Assembly (NCBI GenBank): GCA_030765065.1
Contig: CM060984.1
Location: 106,993,488 to 107,057,487 of the forward strand
From: Deroplatys truncata
Lineage: Eukaryota; Arthropoda; Insecta; Mantodea; Mantidae
DNA: 64,000 nucleotides
Direction of reading: 5' to 3'
Shown here piece by piece: positions 1-10,599 of this stretch. The notes below the pieces were generated by a model that was not told the origin of the DNA, made no database searches, and saw only the letters and a list, made by a program, of their open reading frames with translations. Numbering within the stretch: position 1 is the first letter of the stretch; every line of letters begins with the position of its first letter. Position numbers and translations under genes: made by a program.

Positions 1-8
1 CTGAAATA

Positions 9-496
9 CTGAGTTATTCAAAAGAAGGAACAGACTTTAAATATTTATTTCTAATGATCGATAATAGATGGCGAAAATTGGGATACATCACTATACACAG
101 GAAAATTTAAAATTTTATTTTATGTGTTCAAAATGGCACCATTTTGTTATGCCAGGACGAACAGTGCTTTTCCGTTTGCAACCATATTCTACGAATTTAT
201 TGTATCAATTGTAAATGTTTTATGACCTGGCGGCTCGTTGTTGAGTTTACAACGCTGCAATGAAACAATGGATTCACTCTTTGCATACTGCAGCACACAA
301 AATGACTTTTCTTGTGGCGTTGCCATTTTCTCGTAAACAAACCCAGCACCGCTGTAGGCACTGAATGGAATAAATAGATGGGGGCTTAAAACTTTGAAAT
401 TTCCTCGATTCAGTGATGCTATGTATGTGTTACTATCTATCGTCGTTCATTAAAAATGAATATTTAAAATCTGTACCTTATTTTTGAATAACATTG
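9..496. mobile_element. Mariner-type MITE, copy 1
   Basis: The element has inverted ends about 90 bp long. The left end (ctgagttattcaaaag) is mirrored by a right end that reads back as caatgttattcaaaa, and TA sits directly outside both ends (7-8 and 497-498). TA target duplication and this TIR style are typical of Tc1/mariner-derived non-autonomous elements. No coding capacity is seen. A related copy in the same orientation lies near 63.16-63.61 kb. Confidence 0.75.
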
Positions 497-498
497 TA

Positions 499-984
499 CT
501 AGCATAGCTTTCTAAATTTAGATAGAATAACTTAGTGTTTAATATATCTAGAATGTCTCTAAAGGATACAGAATGGATAATTAGCATTAGAAATATCTTG
601 GAATGTAATAGCTTATGTCATATTTGGATAAGAAAGGAAAGAAATACTAAATGGTTTTGGAAAGAGGCACGATAAAACAGAACTTGTTTAGTGGCTTAAC
701 AGAAAAAAGATCCTATGATATGTTGAAATGTTCCTGGGGTAGACAAAAATTGATAAAGCATATAAACAAACAGGAAAGAGAGGACATATAATGGTCAAGA
801 ACTATATTGTAAGTTAAAAGGTCAGAGAAATTGTTTTATACAGCACATTGTGTTTGATTGTAAAGGAAATAAAACTGGAGGAAAGAACTTATTACTCACA
901 AGTGGTTTAAAAAAGATAAAACATAAGTTTTAAACAGAATATTTAGAAAACAAGCAAGGTATGGGGCAATATTTATATAAGTAA
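499..984. other. Unassigned AT-rich spacer
   Basis: I see no gene, RNA or recognisable repeat here. The sequence is AT-rich with stops in all frames. Confidence 0.5.
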
Positions 985-1941
985 AAAATGAAAATCTGAT
1001 GTGTTACACTCACATGACTTTCTCTACTCTTGTACAAATTATTTTTACAAGATCATATTCTCCATCTATTTCATCTTAATCGAGATAAACACTTGCAGAA
1101 ACCATCTCTTGACATGCAAAGAGAATTACATTTTACACATAGCGACCAGTTCTTAAAATATTGGACTATCGCTTAAGGCGTACTTCCCCTTGTTTTGTAT
1201 TTGCAAGGGCAATATAGAAATACAGTAGCCTTTAAGCACATACATATCTCTTAATAGCTGGTTGCTAGGTGCAGCACCATTTTCTTTGCCACAGATTAAT
1301 GCTCTTTGCATATCCAAGACAAAAAAATCAATAACGAATTCCCATTTGAGAAAATAAGTATTGTAAAATTTAAGGGAATAATAAGGGAAAATGGTTCACT
1401 CAACAACAAAAATGTATGTAACATAAATTGTGTATTTTAACGCGGTCTACATTTTTGTGTAATAGAATTTTGTCTATCTCTTATGGTTTACCAGTTATGC
1501 AAAAGTCGTTCACATGAAGAATACTTTTAGAGACATTCCCAGGAAATTCAAGATATACATTTTATTTGTCATGAAAATATCTTAAATATATGATATTTTA
1601 ATCAAAATCATTAGAGCCATTTTTGAGAAAATTAAACTTTTCGAAAAATCTTCCATGTAAAGGGTAATCTGGGGTGGGGGGATTTTCTTGAAAACCTTTG
1701 TGTCGCATCTCTGGAAGATACTGAACCTAAATACCAAGTTTGGTTTTTTATCTGACTGTTCGTTTCTGAGTTATGCTGTTCACATACACACACAGACACG
1801 CACACGGACATGTTTTCAAAACTGCTTCTTTTGGATTCAGGAGGTCTCAAAACATATATTTCCGGTGAAATCTCGGGATCAATTTTTGGGTGAAATACAA
1901 TACTTCCCCTACTTATTATACGTAGTAGAGAAAGTAAAAAT
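985..1941 (+). repeat. Rep-A interspersed repeat, near full length
   Basis: This is one of about twenty Rep-A copies in the window. It starts aaaatctgatgtgttacac, followed by tgactttctctactcttg, and ends tacgtagtagagaaagta. The block ACTTTCTCTACT near the 5' end and its reverse complement at the 3' end form short inverted termini. Internal landmarks are a (CA)n tract followed by cggacatgtt, a T-run, and ggtgaaatctcggtatcgaa. No transposase or RT is encoded. The class is unknown; it is probably a non-autonomous element. Confidence 0.7.
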
Positions 1942-2655
1942 AAGTGGAAATGGACTGTGAAAGAAAGAAAGATAAGTTAACTGTGGTAATATTTAGGTGT
2001 TAAATTTGCATGATTGTAAAAGTGAATTTAGTGTCTACTAATGCTGGCCAGGGCCAAATTTCAGCAGACGAAGCTGAAACTTTTTCTAACCACTTTACAA
2101 AATTAATAAATTTATTGAATAACATATAAAATTAATTGTTATTTATTTTCATTGAATGCAAATACATTAATTTGAGTGTAGATCTCATTTGTTGCAATAT
2201 GTTAAATGTTACAGATAAACAGGCTGATTAAATTTTCATTTGAATAGCAATCCTACCTCTGAATAAGAGGTGTCAAGAGCAACAAGAGTGATCTCACTCC
2301 AAACAGAAGTGTGTCTGCACAGGTCCGGTAAACTAGTCCAGACTGTAGAGCCAGGAATAACATGAGAAAGGTCAATAAAGGGATGTCCCCAGATCTCCAA
2401 ACAGACGGACTGGAGCTCCTCTGTAGCATGCATACAACAGTATCAGCAGTAATATTTCAGAACAGGCAACTGAGTTACCTTACAGTCCTGTGAGGGCAAG
2501 TTATTTATCTTATATATATGGTTATATATAACTGCGTGAGTCTTCTCATCCTGCTGATTGGTAACTAGACAACCCTGAATTTTACAGACGATGGGAAATG
2601 ATGGAGCTGACACCGCATTCACCAGCCCGTGAATAGGACTACGGTCGTGATCGTT
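1942..2655. other. Unassigned spacer
   Basis: No gene or known repeat was recognised. Short open frames on the minus strand (2236-2433, 2443-2688) have no recognisable motif, and their composition gives no coding signal. Confidence 0.4.
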
Positions 2656-2735
2656 GCTAACGTGCTCTAGTAGCGCAATGGTTATCATGCTGGAAAGTCA
2701 TGGTGAATGTAGGTAATTCAAATCACGCCTGCGAA
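2656..2735 (+). repeat. tRNA-like SINE head
   Basis: An A-box-like stretch (agtagcgcaatggttatc) and a B-box-like stretch (gtaattcaaatcacgcc) are spaced as in a tRNA gene. The stems do not pair well, so I read it as a decayed tRNA-derived SINE rather than a tRNA gene. Confidence 0.45.
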
Positions 2736-2883
2736 TAACTGATCTTTTTATTCAGTTCTTGCATTTATTTATGATCATTAAAACTTGTTCTAACAAGTAA
2801 CAATTTGTTTTTTAAGAAATTCACGTAATTAAACAAATTAAGGAAAACGACACTTCCACGACAAACTATCAGTTCTCGTTAAA

Positions 2884-2962
2884 TTTATTAAAGTGGCACT
2901 ATTTGAACCTGGGACATTCAACACTGAAGGCCAACGCGCACACTGTTCGCTACTAGTGCAAG
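2884..2962 (-). repeat. tRNA-like SINE head (minus)
   Basis: On the minus strand an A-box-like tagcgaacagtgtgcgcg precedes a B-box-like ccaggttcaaatagtg at tRNA spacing. It lies about 150 bp from the plus-strand tRNA-like head at 2.66-2.73 kb, in opposite orientation. No usable acceptor stem is seen. Confidence 0.4.
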
Positions 2963-3108
2963 TCGCTGCACGCACAGCGGTGCAAAGCAGTCATTTCGGA
3001 CGAAATTGATACAACTCGATGCAGTGGAACAGGCTTTACAGCATAGCCTGTACAACCGAGACTGCATAACTTCTCAATCCGCAGGCTGAGAAGACTCACC
3101 CGGTGTGT

Positions 3109-3130
3109 GTATATATATATATATATATAT
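3109..3130. repeat. (TA)n microsatellite
   Basis: An uninterrupted alternating TA tract of about 22 bp follows a short GT run. Confidence 0.9.
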
Positions 3131-3139
3131 CTGACAAAC

Positions 3140-4285
3140 ACAAAGACGTTCTCAGTTGACATTGGGACGGCGTCATGTGTAGCTCGTTGGCTTTCTTTCC
3201 TCGTTAACCTTCAGATTTTTATTTTGTGTATACTGATTTTGTTTCATCGTTCTTTATTTATGGTGTTCTCAGAAGAAAAGTTACTGAAACTGACTGCTAT
3301 TTATGCGACCAAATCTTTAAATATACGGACTGTTTAAGAAACAATTAAATTAAGATTCTTGGAGTAAAATAGGTGCGTACCAAAAAATAAGATTATATAT
3401 TTGTTTGCTTCTAACCCGCGCACGCGAATACAAAAACTAAGACAATCTCCGTTTGGAAATGTGGAGTCCAGTCTTCTGCAATAGACCCTCGAAATCAGAA
3501 GGCGTTCATTCGCTTGAAATCCTTATACTAGCCACTTACTTCTTATGATTTCATATCCATCATTATCTCCGTGGTGCAAAAAAGTCGTTCTTTGCAGTTT
3601 TATGTTTCCCGTATAGATGCAAAAGAAGTTGTCGCATCATTGCTGTTCAAAAGGGTAGTGCAGGTACAAAGCAAAAGGTCATTAAGGTAGTGCTGCTTTC
3701 TGCATGTGTTTACTTGGTAGTTTTGCACTGATAAGCGTCATGTGGTCGCCTGCATGCAGTACCAGCCAGATCATTCAGACAAAAAGGCAACTTTCACCAA
3801 TAACGAACACGCGGATATAGTTACGATCTATGCGGAGACGCACCAAAATACATCTGAGACTTGAAGGGTGTGTTCTGAACATCTTGAGACGTAGCATCTG
3901 TCTTCTGAACATGTTTCTTTTTACGTGCAGAAATAATATTAATAAATGATGGATCATTCCAGATAGAACGTCGGCCTGAGAGGATCCTTACACCAAGGCG
4001 GATATTTTTTTTTTTTGCACATGCTTGTTTTGAAGAATGTACTAATAGAAAACAATTTAATTCTAATGCACCTTTAAGCGCACATAAATGTAGTAAAATC
4101 GAATTTGCTTAATCTTGTTAACTTTGCGACACCAGTTGATATACTACTGATTGTAGTTTAATTGTCGTGAAACTAGAAATCGCTCAAGTTTGCGTTAAGT
4201 GGAATCCTGAATTCTTGTTAATGAGCGATTGCTCTCACATTCAAACATCAGATTCTGGGCATACCGTGAAATGTTTTTGTTTAAA
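3140..4285. other. Unassigned spacer
   Basis: No gene, RNA or repeat family was recognised, apart from a 14-base T-run near 4,003. Short open frames (3107-3337 plus, 3775-3957 minus) lack motifs. Confidence 0.4.
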
Positions 4286-4375
4286 GGCAACTTTCTGAAG
4301 CCTAGCCGGGAATCGAACCCGGAACACCTCATATAGCAGGCAGTTTCTCTACCGAATGAGCTCTGGGACCAGTGA
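4195..4375 (-). repeat. tRNA-derived SINE
   Basis: On the minus strand there is an excellent A box (agctcattcggtagag) and a perfect B box with paired T stem (ccgggttcgattcccgg). The acceptor ends do not pair and the anticodon stem is poor, so this is a tRNA-derived SINE head, not a tRNA gene. The remaining ~90 bases would be the SINE body, whose end is unclear. Confidence 0.6.
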
Positions 4376-4499
4376 TAGCAGTTAAAGTGTTCGTTTACAA
4401 GCATTGGTCTTTCATTTAGCACTCTCCTCTCCGTCGGTATGGAGTCCCCTTTGCATTCCTGCTTAGGCAAACCTTTTGGCATCTGCGCTATCGGTATAA

Positions 4500-4860
4500 A
4501 CTAATTTCATCTAAGGACGGCTTGTGTGTGCCACCTGGTATATACATCAACGTCGTTGTTTCCTCTTTCTTGCACAAACTAGTCATCGCTAAAGTCGAGT
4601 CACTCATCATCATTATCGTGTAATCTTACGCAAAGCCGTAAACGCAATGGATGGCTGACAAATGTCTGCTGGCCAGCTGGTAGTTTGCAGTGGTTTCCTG
4701 CGTCTCCCATCGATCGCTAGAAGTTCGTTGTGAAAATAATTTCACGAATCGTTCAAGAGCTAACTGATCGGCACGCGCACCTTTAAAAGCCCTTGCCCAA
4801 GTTAACTAACTTAACTTTTAATATCATATATTGCAGTTGTTTACTCTACAAAAAAATATA
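4500..4860. other. Unassigned spacer
   Basis: Nothing recognisable is present between the SINE and the next Rep-A copy. Confidence 0.4.
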
Positions 4861-4861
4861 T

Positions 4862-5684
4862 AAATTGACGTGCGACACTCACATAGCTTCCTCTCTTGTA
4901 CAAACTATTTTTACACACGCTTATGCGCCATCTACTTCATGTTAATCGAGATATCGAGATGTTAATCTTATTGCTAGTTTTCGTGAAAGTGCAAGGGAAA
5001 TATGGTAGGCTTTAAGCGATAGTCAAATATTTTAAGAGCAGGTTGCTATGTGGAGGATGTCCAGGACATAAAAAAGCGAATAACGAATTCCCATTTGAGA
5101 AAAAGTATAAGTATTGGAAAATTCAAACAAATAATAAGGAATATATCGGAAATGGTTCACTCGACAAAAAAAAATGTATATGACATAGATTGTGTATTTT
5201 AACGAGATTTACGTGTTTTGTGTAGAAAAACGTTGTCTATCTGTTGCGGTTTACCACTTATAGAAGAGTTATTCAGAAAGAACAGGAATTTTGGGGACAT
5301 TCCCAGAAAATTCAAGTTACACATTTTATTTGACATAAAATATCTTAAATGTATGATATTTTAACCAAAATCGTTATAGCCATTTTTGAGAAAATAAAAA
5401 GTTTCGAAAAATGTTTCATGTAAAGGGTAGTCTGGGATGGGGGAATTTTTTTGAAAATTCTTCGTGTCGCATTTTTTAGAGATACTGAACCTAAATACCA
5501 AGTTTGGTGTTTATTTGACTTTTGAATTTGCTGTTCGAAGACACACAGACGTTTTTCTAAAAATGCTTTTTTTTAATTCAGGAGGCCTCAAAACATGCTT
5601 TTTTCGGTGAAATCTCGGTATCGAATTTTTTGGGTGGAAGGCAATACTTCCCCTACTTACTGTTCGTAGAAGAGAAAGTAACAA
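4862..5684 (+). repeat. Rep-A copy, diverged
   Basis: It begins with cgacactcacatagcttcc and ends gtagaagagaaagtaac. All internal Rep-A landmarks are in order (atcgagatatcgagatg, cggttcac-like block, aaagggtagtctggg, ctaaataccaagtttggtg), but with many substitutions and a shortened CA tract, so it is an older copy than that at 0.99-1.94 kb. Confidence 0.7.
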
Positions 5685-5689
5685 GTATC

Positions 5690-6638
5690 CACCATCTAAT
5701 AATAATGTTTGCTGAAGTTCAATAGGTAATATTTAAATTCACGATTGTATTACAAGCTGACAAGTTCCAACTTGGTTATGGAGAGGATTTAAAGACCTGG
5801 GAATCTACGCTAAATGATAGTTAATAAAGGTGAGTTCGGTGATGGGAGATAGATTCGAAATTGTATGCAACATACACCTCAGAGACGATATAAAGAGAAA
5901 TTGAGATATGAAATTCTTTGAGAGAAAAATAAAGTTTTAGATATTTTACATTAAGAAGTGAACTAAAAATAGCATTATTATTTTCAAGTCTGCAAAATGG
6001 GTTTTACTAATAATTGAAGTCTAATCAAATACAAAAAACAAGTGCTTTCAGACACATTGCAACATCATGCCTGTCGTACTGCCTATGCCATATAAGAAAT
6101 TATCTTAGATAATGTTTTCTGGTTTCTTTTTAAAATTTACACAAGGTAGCATCAAACCAGAATAATTCCTTAGCGCTACACGTACCATATCATCAGCTTA
6201 TTCATTTATCTTCGCCAGAGAGAAAACTTAGTTTGAAATATTGTTTTTGCACAAGAGCCGTGTTAGGCTTATTATTACCGGTTTGAACAAATAGTCAGAA
6301 TTGTACTTATGCTCTCTTGCTACAATAACCTACTAACGTGTGATGATTAAAGTTAGCAAACAAAACAGCTATATATTTTGGATTATCAAAACTGATGTTA
6401 AAAAGGCACTGGAATTGTCTGACAAACGGAAATAAACTCGAGCATAATGGAAGTTTGTTCCATCATGGGTAATACATATCAATATACATCGGATTTATAT
6501 GCACTAAAAATATGTAAAATCTGCATGCACTTATCAATGTATATTCATTCTTAGACATCATTCTGGTCGTCGTAATTTGATTTCCAGCAGTCATTTTCTC
6601 CAAACCTTCAGGAGTAAGCTTATGAAGTTTATTAGTTT
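5690..6638. other. Unassigned AT-rich spacer
   Basis: No coding potential or repeat family was recognised. Confidence 0.4.
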
Positions 6639-6640
6639 AA

Positions 6641-7470
6641 AAATCTGATGTGTTACACTCACATAACTTTCTCCACTCTTATACAAAACATTTTTACAAA
6701 CGCTTATTCTCCATATGCTTCATGCTAATCGAGATATCGAGATGTCAATCTTATTGCTAATTTTCTTGTAGATGCAAGGGGAATACGGTAGGTTATAAAC
6801 GAAAGTCAAATCCTTTAAGAGCCGGTCTTTGCATGTCCAGGACATAAAAAAATGAATAACGAATTTGAGAAAAAGTATAAGTATTGGAAAATTTAAGGGA
6901 GCAACAAGCAATATCTCGAAAATGGTTCACTCAACAAAAAAAGTGTATATGACCTAAATTGTGTATTTTAACGAGATCTACATTTGTTCTGTAGTAAACT
7001 TTTGTCTATCTCTTATGGTTTAGCAGTTATGCAAAAGTCGTTCACAATGAAGAATACTTTTGGAAACATTCCCAGAAAATTCGAGATATACATTTCATTT
7101 GTCATAAATATATCTTAAACATATGATATTTTAATAAAAATTGTTACACCCATTTATGATAAAATTAAAATTTTCGAAAAATGTTCCATGTAAAGGGTAA
7201 TCTGGGGTGGGGGGAGTTTCTTGAAAACCTTCGTGTCGCATCTCTGGAAGATACTGAACCTAAATACCAAGTTTGGCGTTTATCCGACTGTTCGTTTCTG
7301 AGTTATGCTGTTCACATACACACAGACACACACACGGACATGTTCCTAAAAATGCTTTATTGGGATTCAGGGGGTCTCAAAACATGTATTTCCGGTGAAA
7401 TCTTGGTATCGAATTTTTGGTTTGAATACAATACTTCCTCTACTTACTATACGTAGTAGAGAAAGTAAAA
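6641..7470 (+). repeat. Rep-A copy
   Basis: It starts aaaaatctgatgtgttacac and ends cgtagtagagaaagtaaaa. A 91-codon open frame (7181-7456) runs through the conserved 3' half and recurs in other copies, but I see no motif in it and do not call it a gene. Confidence 0.75.
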
Positions 7471-7810
7471 AACTGTATACTTATACGGATCTTTCCATGT
7501 ATACAGAATATGTTAACTAGCAAAACTTGAAATCACGGAATATCTTCAGGAAGTACCTGTTTCCACCTTTAAGATATTTATCCACAGAATACAAACCTTT
7601 AATGTCAATTTCTCCTTAAACATTGCACAGTATGGAACTTAATTTACTGCATACTTGTAAAGTGCACTCTCAGGTTTTCTCTGAACTTCAATAGGGGTAT
7701 CTCCATAGTAACGACTTATTATTTGTCACTGTGTTTAAATATTAATCTTTTAAAACTATAAAATACGTATGTTATGTGCTCGATACATAGAAATATTATG
7801 CAACAACATC

Positions 7811-8692
7811 TGAGGCAATATTTTTAACGCATAAATGATTTTAGTCAAATTATATAATATAAAAATATAATAACAGCCCGCCTTAAAGCAATATGTGTAT
7901 GTAACAATATATAAACGGTGTGTATTACAGTCATTGTAAATGTTTATATTATTGTATACATGTGTAACAATGTTATGTTAATGTATTACATAATTTAATA
8001 GTGTGGGAGCTGTGAGAATAATAGGTTAAGGTTGCTAACAATGAGGTAACCTTGAGGCAATAATGAGTAAGAATATTTAATAATGCTACTAGTCATTATT
8101 GGAGCAACAATACTGTAAATTTTGTGACAGTTTATAAAATAGCCAATCAACAACCAGAAAAAAACTTAAGTTAAATAAAAGTATTCTATTGGACTAGGAT
8201 TAGCCAATCAGACACTTGAAATATAGAAATTTACAAATTTAGTCAGTTGCTTGTAGACAGTGCTCATAACTGGACGCGTTGGTTGAAGACAGTGTTCCTG
8301 ACGCGAGGAATTTAATATGTATTTTGTGTGAGATAAAAATGGTTTACGTGTTAAAAGTGCAAGTAATTAACAAAAGAATCTCTTAGCTCTCTATATCAGT
8401 GAAGTGTTATTTAAATCGTGTCAATAATTAATAAAAAGGAGTGAATTAAAAATTATAATCTGTGTAAGCCTACATTCTTCAGCCGTATCACATCCTGTTA
8501 GGAAATTCATGTCTCTAAAAATAATACTGACGCAACCGAGGCAAACATAAATATATAATATTTAAATAAACAGTCAATATACAAAGTTAATATTTTTAAA
8601 ATTTTTTGAGACAAAGGCTACCAGGTAGCCATACGTTCGGTTGCAACTACTTAAAGTTGGCTCCCCAACAGTCGAAATATAATACATCTTCA
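7811..8692 (+). mobile_element. LTR of an LTR retrotransposon (LTR-1 family), solo
   Basis: About 880 bp beginning TGAGGCA and ending CTTCA. It matches the copies at 41.9-43.4 and 61.3-62.2 kb over its length. It contains a CCAAT-like stretch (agccaatcaacaacc), a TTTAAATA-like promoter element and AATAAA. No clear target duplication is seen at this copy. It is an old fossil LTR with no coding region attached. Confidence 0.6.
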
Positions 8693-9149
8693 AACTGATT
8701 TTCCATACCTAGCAGCAACAAAACTAACTTCTTCACATCAGAAATATTCAATTATTTTCACTATAAAACTTTAAATACAAACACTGAAGAACATAAAAGA
8801 TATTGCAAAACTACGTTCAATATTAGAGATAAAAACTAGATAGATATGCATTTACAAATCCGAGTCTACTAATAAATCTGCTCACAGGGTTACATCCACC
8901 ACGCATTTTTCCCATTAATCTTTTAACATTACCATTACTATTATTATTGTTAGTAGTAGTATTAATTATTAACTATTTATTTCATCCTTTTCATGTCATT
9001 TTTTCACCGCAGTCAAAGAAAACTCACTCTTATCTCCGTGTAAACAAAAAATATTAAAACATTTTAATTTTAACGTCGGCAACATTTTTATTTGTAATCA
9101 GGGAAGAAACAAAAGGTGTATATCATATGTGAGGATTTTCTTAGTCGCA
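8693..9149. other. Unassigned spacer
   Basis: No gene or repeat was recognised. A short imperfect trinucleotide stretch (attattattgttag) lies near 8,940. Confidence 0.4.
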
Positions 9150-9700
9150 ATACCAATTAAAATACCATATATTAAAGATATTCACATGATTAAATTTATA
9201 TCTTGAATTTTCAGGTAGATAGCCTTTGAAGTCCTCTTCATTCGGAAGGAATTTTGTTTAATTATATATATAACTCGTAAACGTTAAGCGAGAGACAAAA
9301 TCTTACTACACAAAAATGTAGAACTCTTTAACACACACAATTTATTTCCAATAACGTTTTTGTCGTATCAGCCATTTCCGAGATATCTGTTATTAATGAT
9401 TCAAATTGTTCAATATTTAGCCATTCTTTTAAGTCTTATCAATTTTCAGCCTGTTTCTCGCGACGTCATGGAAAGCATATGGAATTTTAAGGCCGGTGTA
9501 TAACGTCCAGTTCTTAAACATTTGACTATCCCTATTCCCTTTGTACCTATAACGAAACGTGTAGTGCAGCTTTATCCCGAATGATAAAGTGAAGTAAATA
9601 AGAAAATAAACTTTCCTTACAATAATTTGTATACCTCTAATAAACGATGGAGGATAGAGAAAGTCATGCGAATGTAAAACATCCGATTTTTATATTTAAC
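9150..9700 (-). repeat. Rep-A copy, divergent subfamily (minus)
   Basis: The minus-strand landmarks are tatcttgaattttc, agtcctcttcattcgg, acacaaaaatgtagaact, gatagagaaagtcatgcg and gtaaaacatccga. It groups with the copies at 46.2 and 60.8-62.4 kb, which share tagcctttgaagtcctcttc-type sequence. The CA-rich half is missing. Confidence 0.6.
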
Positions 9701-10038
9701 TCTTTACGGTGTTTCCGACAGACCCGATTAAGATGGACTTCCTTTATTGTTCGTTGTTATGAATTTATATTTGTTATTCACTGCTTCTTTAGTTTTTATT
9801 TCGTACTTTTATAGTGTTCTTATAAGCCTGTATAATGCTGTATGCTGAGCGAACGAAATCTTGAGTGTTGCAATCACATGACTTTCTCTACACACTCTTC
9901 CACAAAGTATGCATTATGTTTGATGCTAGAGGAACTATTACAATTCTGTTATTTTCTTTTTTTTTGTAAATGGCACATAAAATACGCAATAGAAAAAAGT
10001 ATCCAAGAACAAATCACAATAACAGGATTTATATAATA

Positions 10039-10070
<32 letters not shown>

Positions 10071-10316
10071 CAATATGTTCTGTCGTTTATAAATATCATC
10101 TGCATTATTAATTTTGTATTTTTTTGTAAACAAATCTAATTCTAAACACTATATTTTAAAACAACGTCTGTGAAGATAAGTAGCTTATTACACATTGTTT
10201 ATATACGTATTTTTTCTGTTAAATTAATATTAAGGCATTCTGTTCGCCATGGCAAGCTTTATCGAAGTCAGAAATTTTAAATAACTAAATACAAAACGTT
10301 AGTCTTCTATCTACTT
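9701..10316. other. Spacer with (AAT)n tract
   Basis: It contains a Rep-A 5' scrap near 9,868-9,895 (caatcacatgactttctcta) and an (AAT)n microsatellite at about 10,034-10,067. Nothing coding is recognised; the 64-codon frame at 9842 has no motif. Confidence 0.5.
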
Positions 10317-10422
10317 CTTGTTATTACAAATAAACCTTCATTATCCATGTCATTGTACTTATAAGAAGAATACAGTAGGCTACAGCGATAGCCAAATCTT
10401 TTCAAAGCCGGTCACTATGTGA
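10317..10422 (+). repeat. Flank duplication A, left copy (Rep-A piece)
   Basis: This 106-bp stretch (cttgttattac to cactatgtga) recurs in direct orientation at 28,551-28,656 with about two substitutions. It is part of a diverged Rep-A copy whose remainder continues after the right copy (to ~29,140). The two copies therefore look like a 106-bp target duplication made when the palindromic element and its extra flank arrived. Confidence 0.8.
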
Positions 10423-10425
10423 ATG

Positions 10426-10431
10426 CACGAT
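10426..10431. repeat. 6-bp target duplication, left copy (CACGAT)
   Basis: CACGAT touches the left tip of the palindrome. The identical hexamer touches the right tip at 28,379-28,384. A paralogous stretch at 29,932 has a single CACGAT followed by the same flank. Confidence 0.8.
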
Positions 10432-10440
10432 AGTAGTATT

Positions 10441-10591
10441 AGTCCCGGATGAGCCAATTGATTTAACGATAATCCTGCCGCTAGGGGCGCTGGTGTCGCT
10501 AGTGTCGGTGCGTGCGACGGCGGCGGCGGTGTGTTTGAAAAGCGCCCTGAGCGGTAGGATTATCGTTAAATCGGTTGGCTCATCCGGGACG
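10441..10591. repeat. Subterminal 150-bp hairpin, left tip
   Basis: gtcccggatgagccaa...ctaggggcgct pairs with agcgccctgag...ttggctcatccgggac across a GC-rich loop with a cggcggcgg run; each stem is ~48 bp with a few mismatches. It could be a MITE trapped at the arm tip or the true terminal structure. The palindrome extends nine bases beyond it. Confidence 0.8.
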
Positions 10592-10599
10592 AGTTGAAA

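Noticed and set aside
4290-4375. tRNA gene (minus)
   Set aside because: A and B boxes are excellent, but acceptor and anticodon stems do not pair; tRNA-derived SINE.
7181-7456. Recurring MFHVKG... frame in Rep-A copies
   Set aside because: Follows the conserved Rep-A DNA and runs through CA and T tracts; no motif and no evidence of protein-level constraint.
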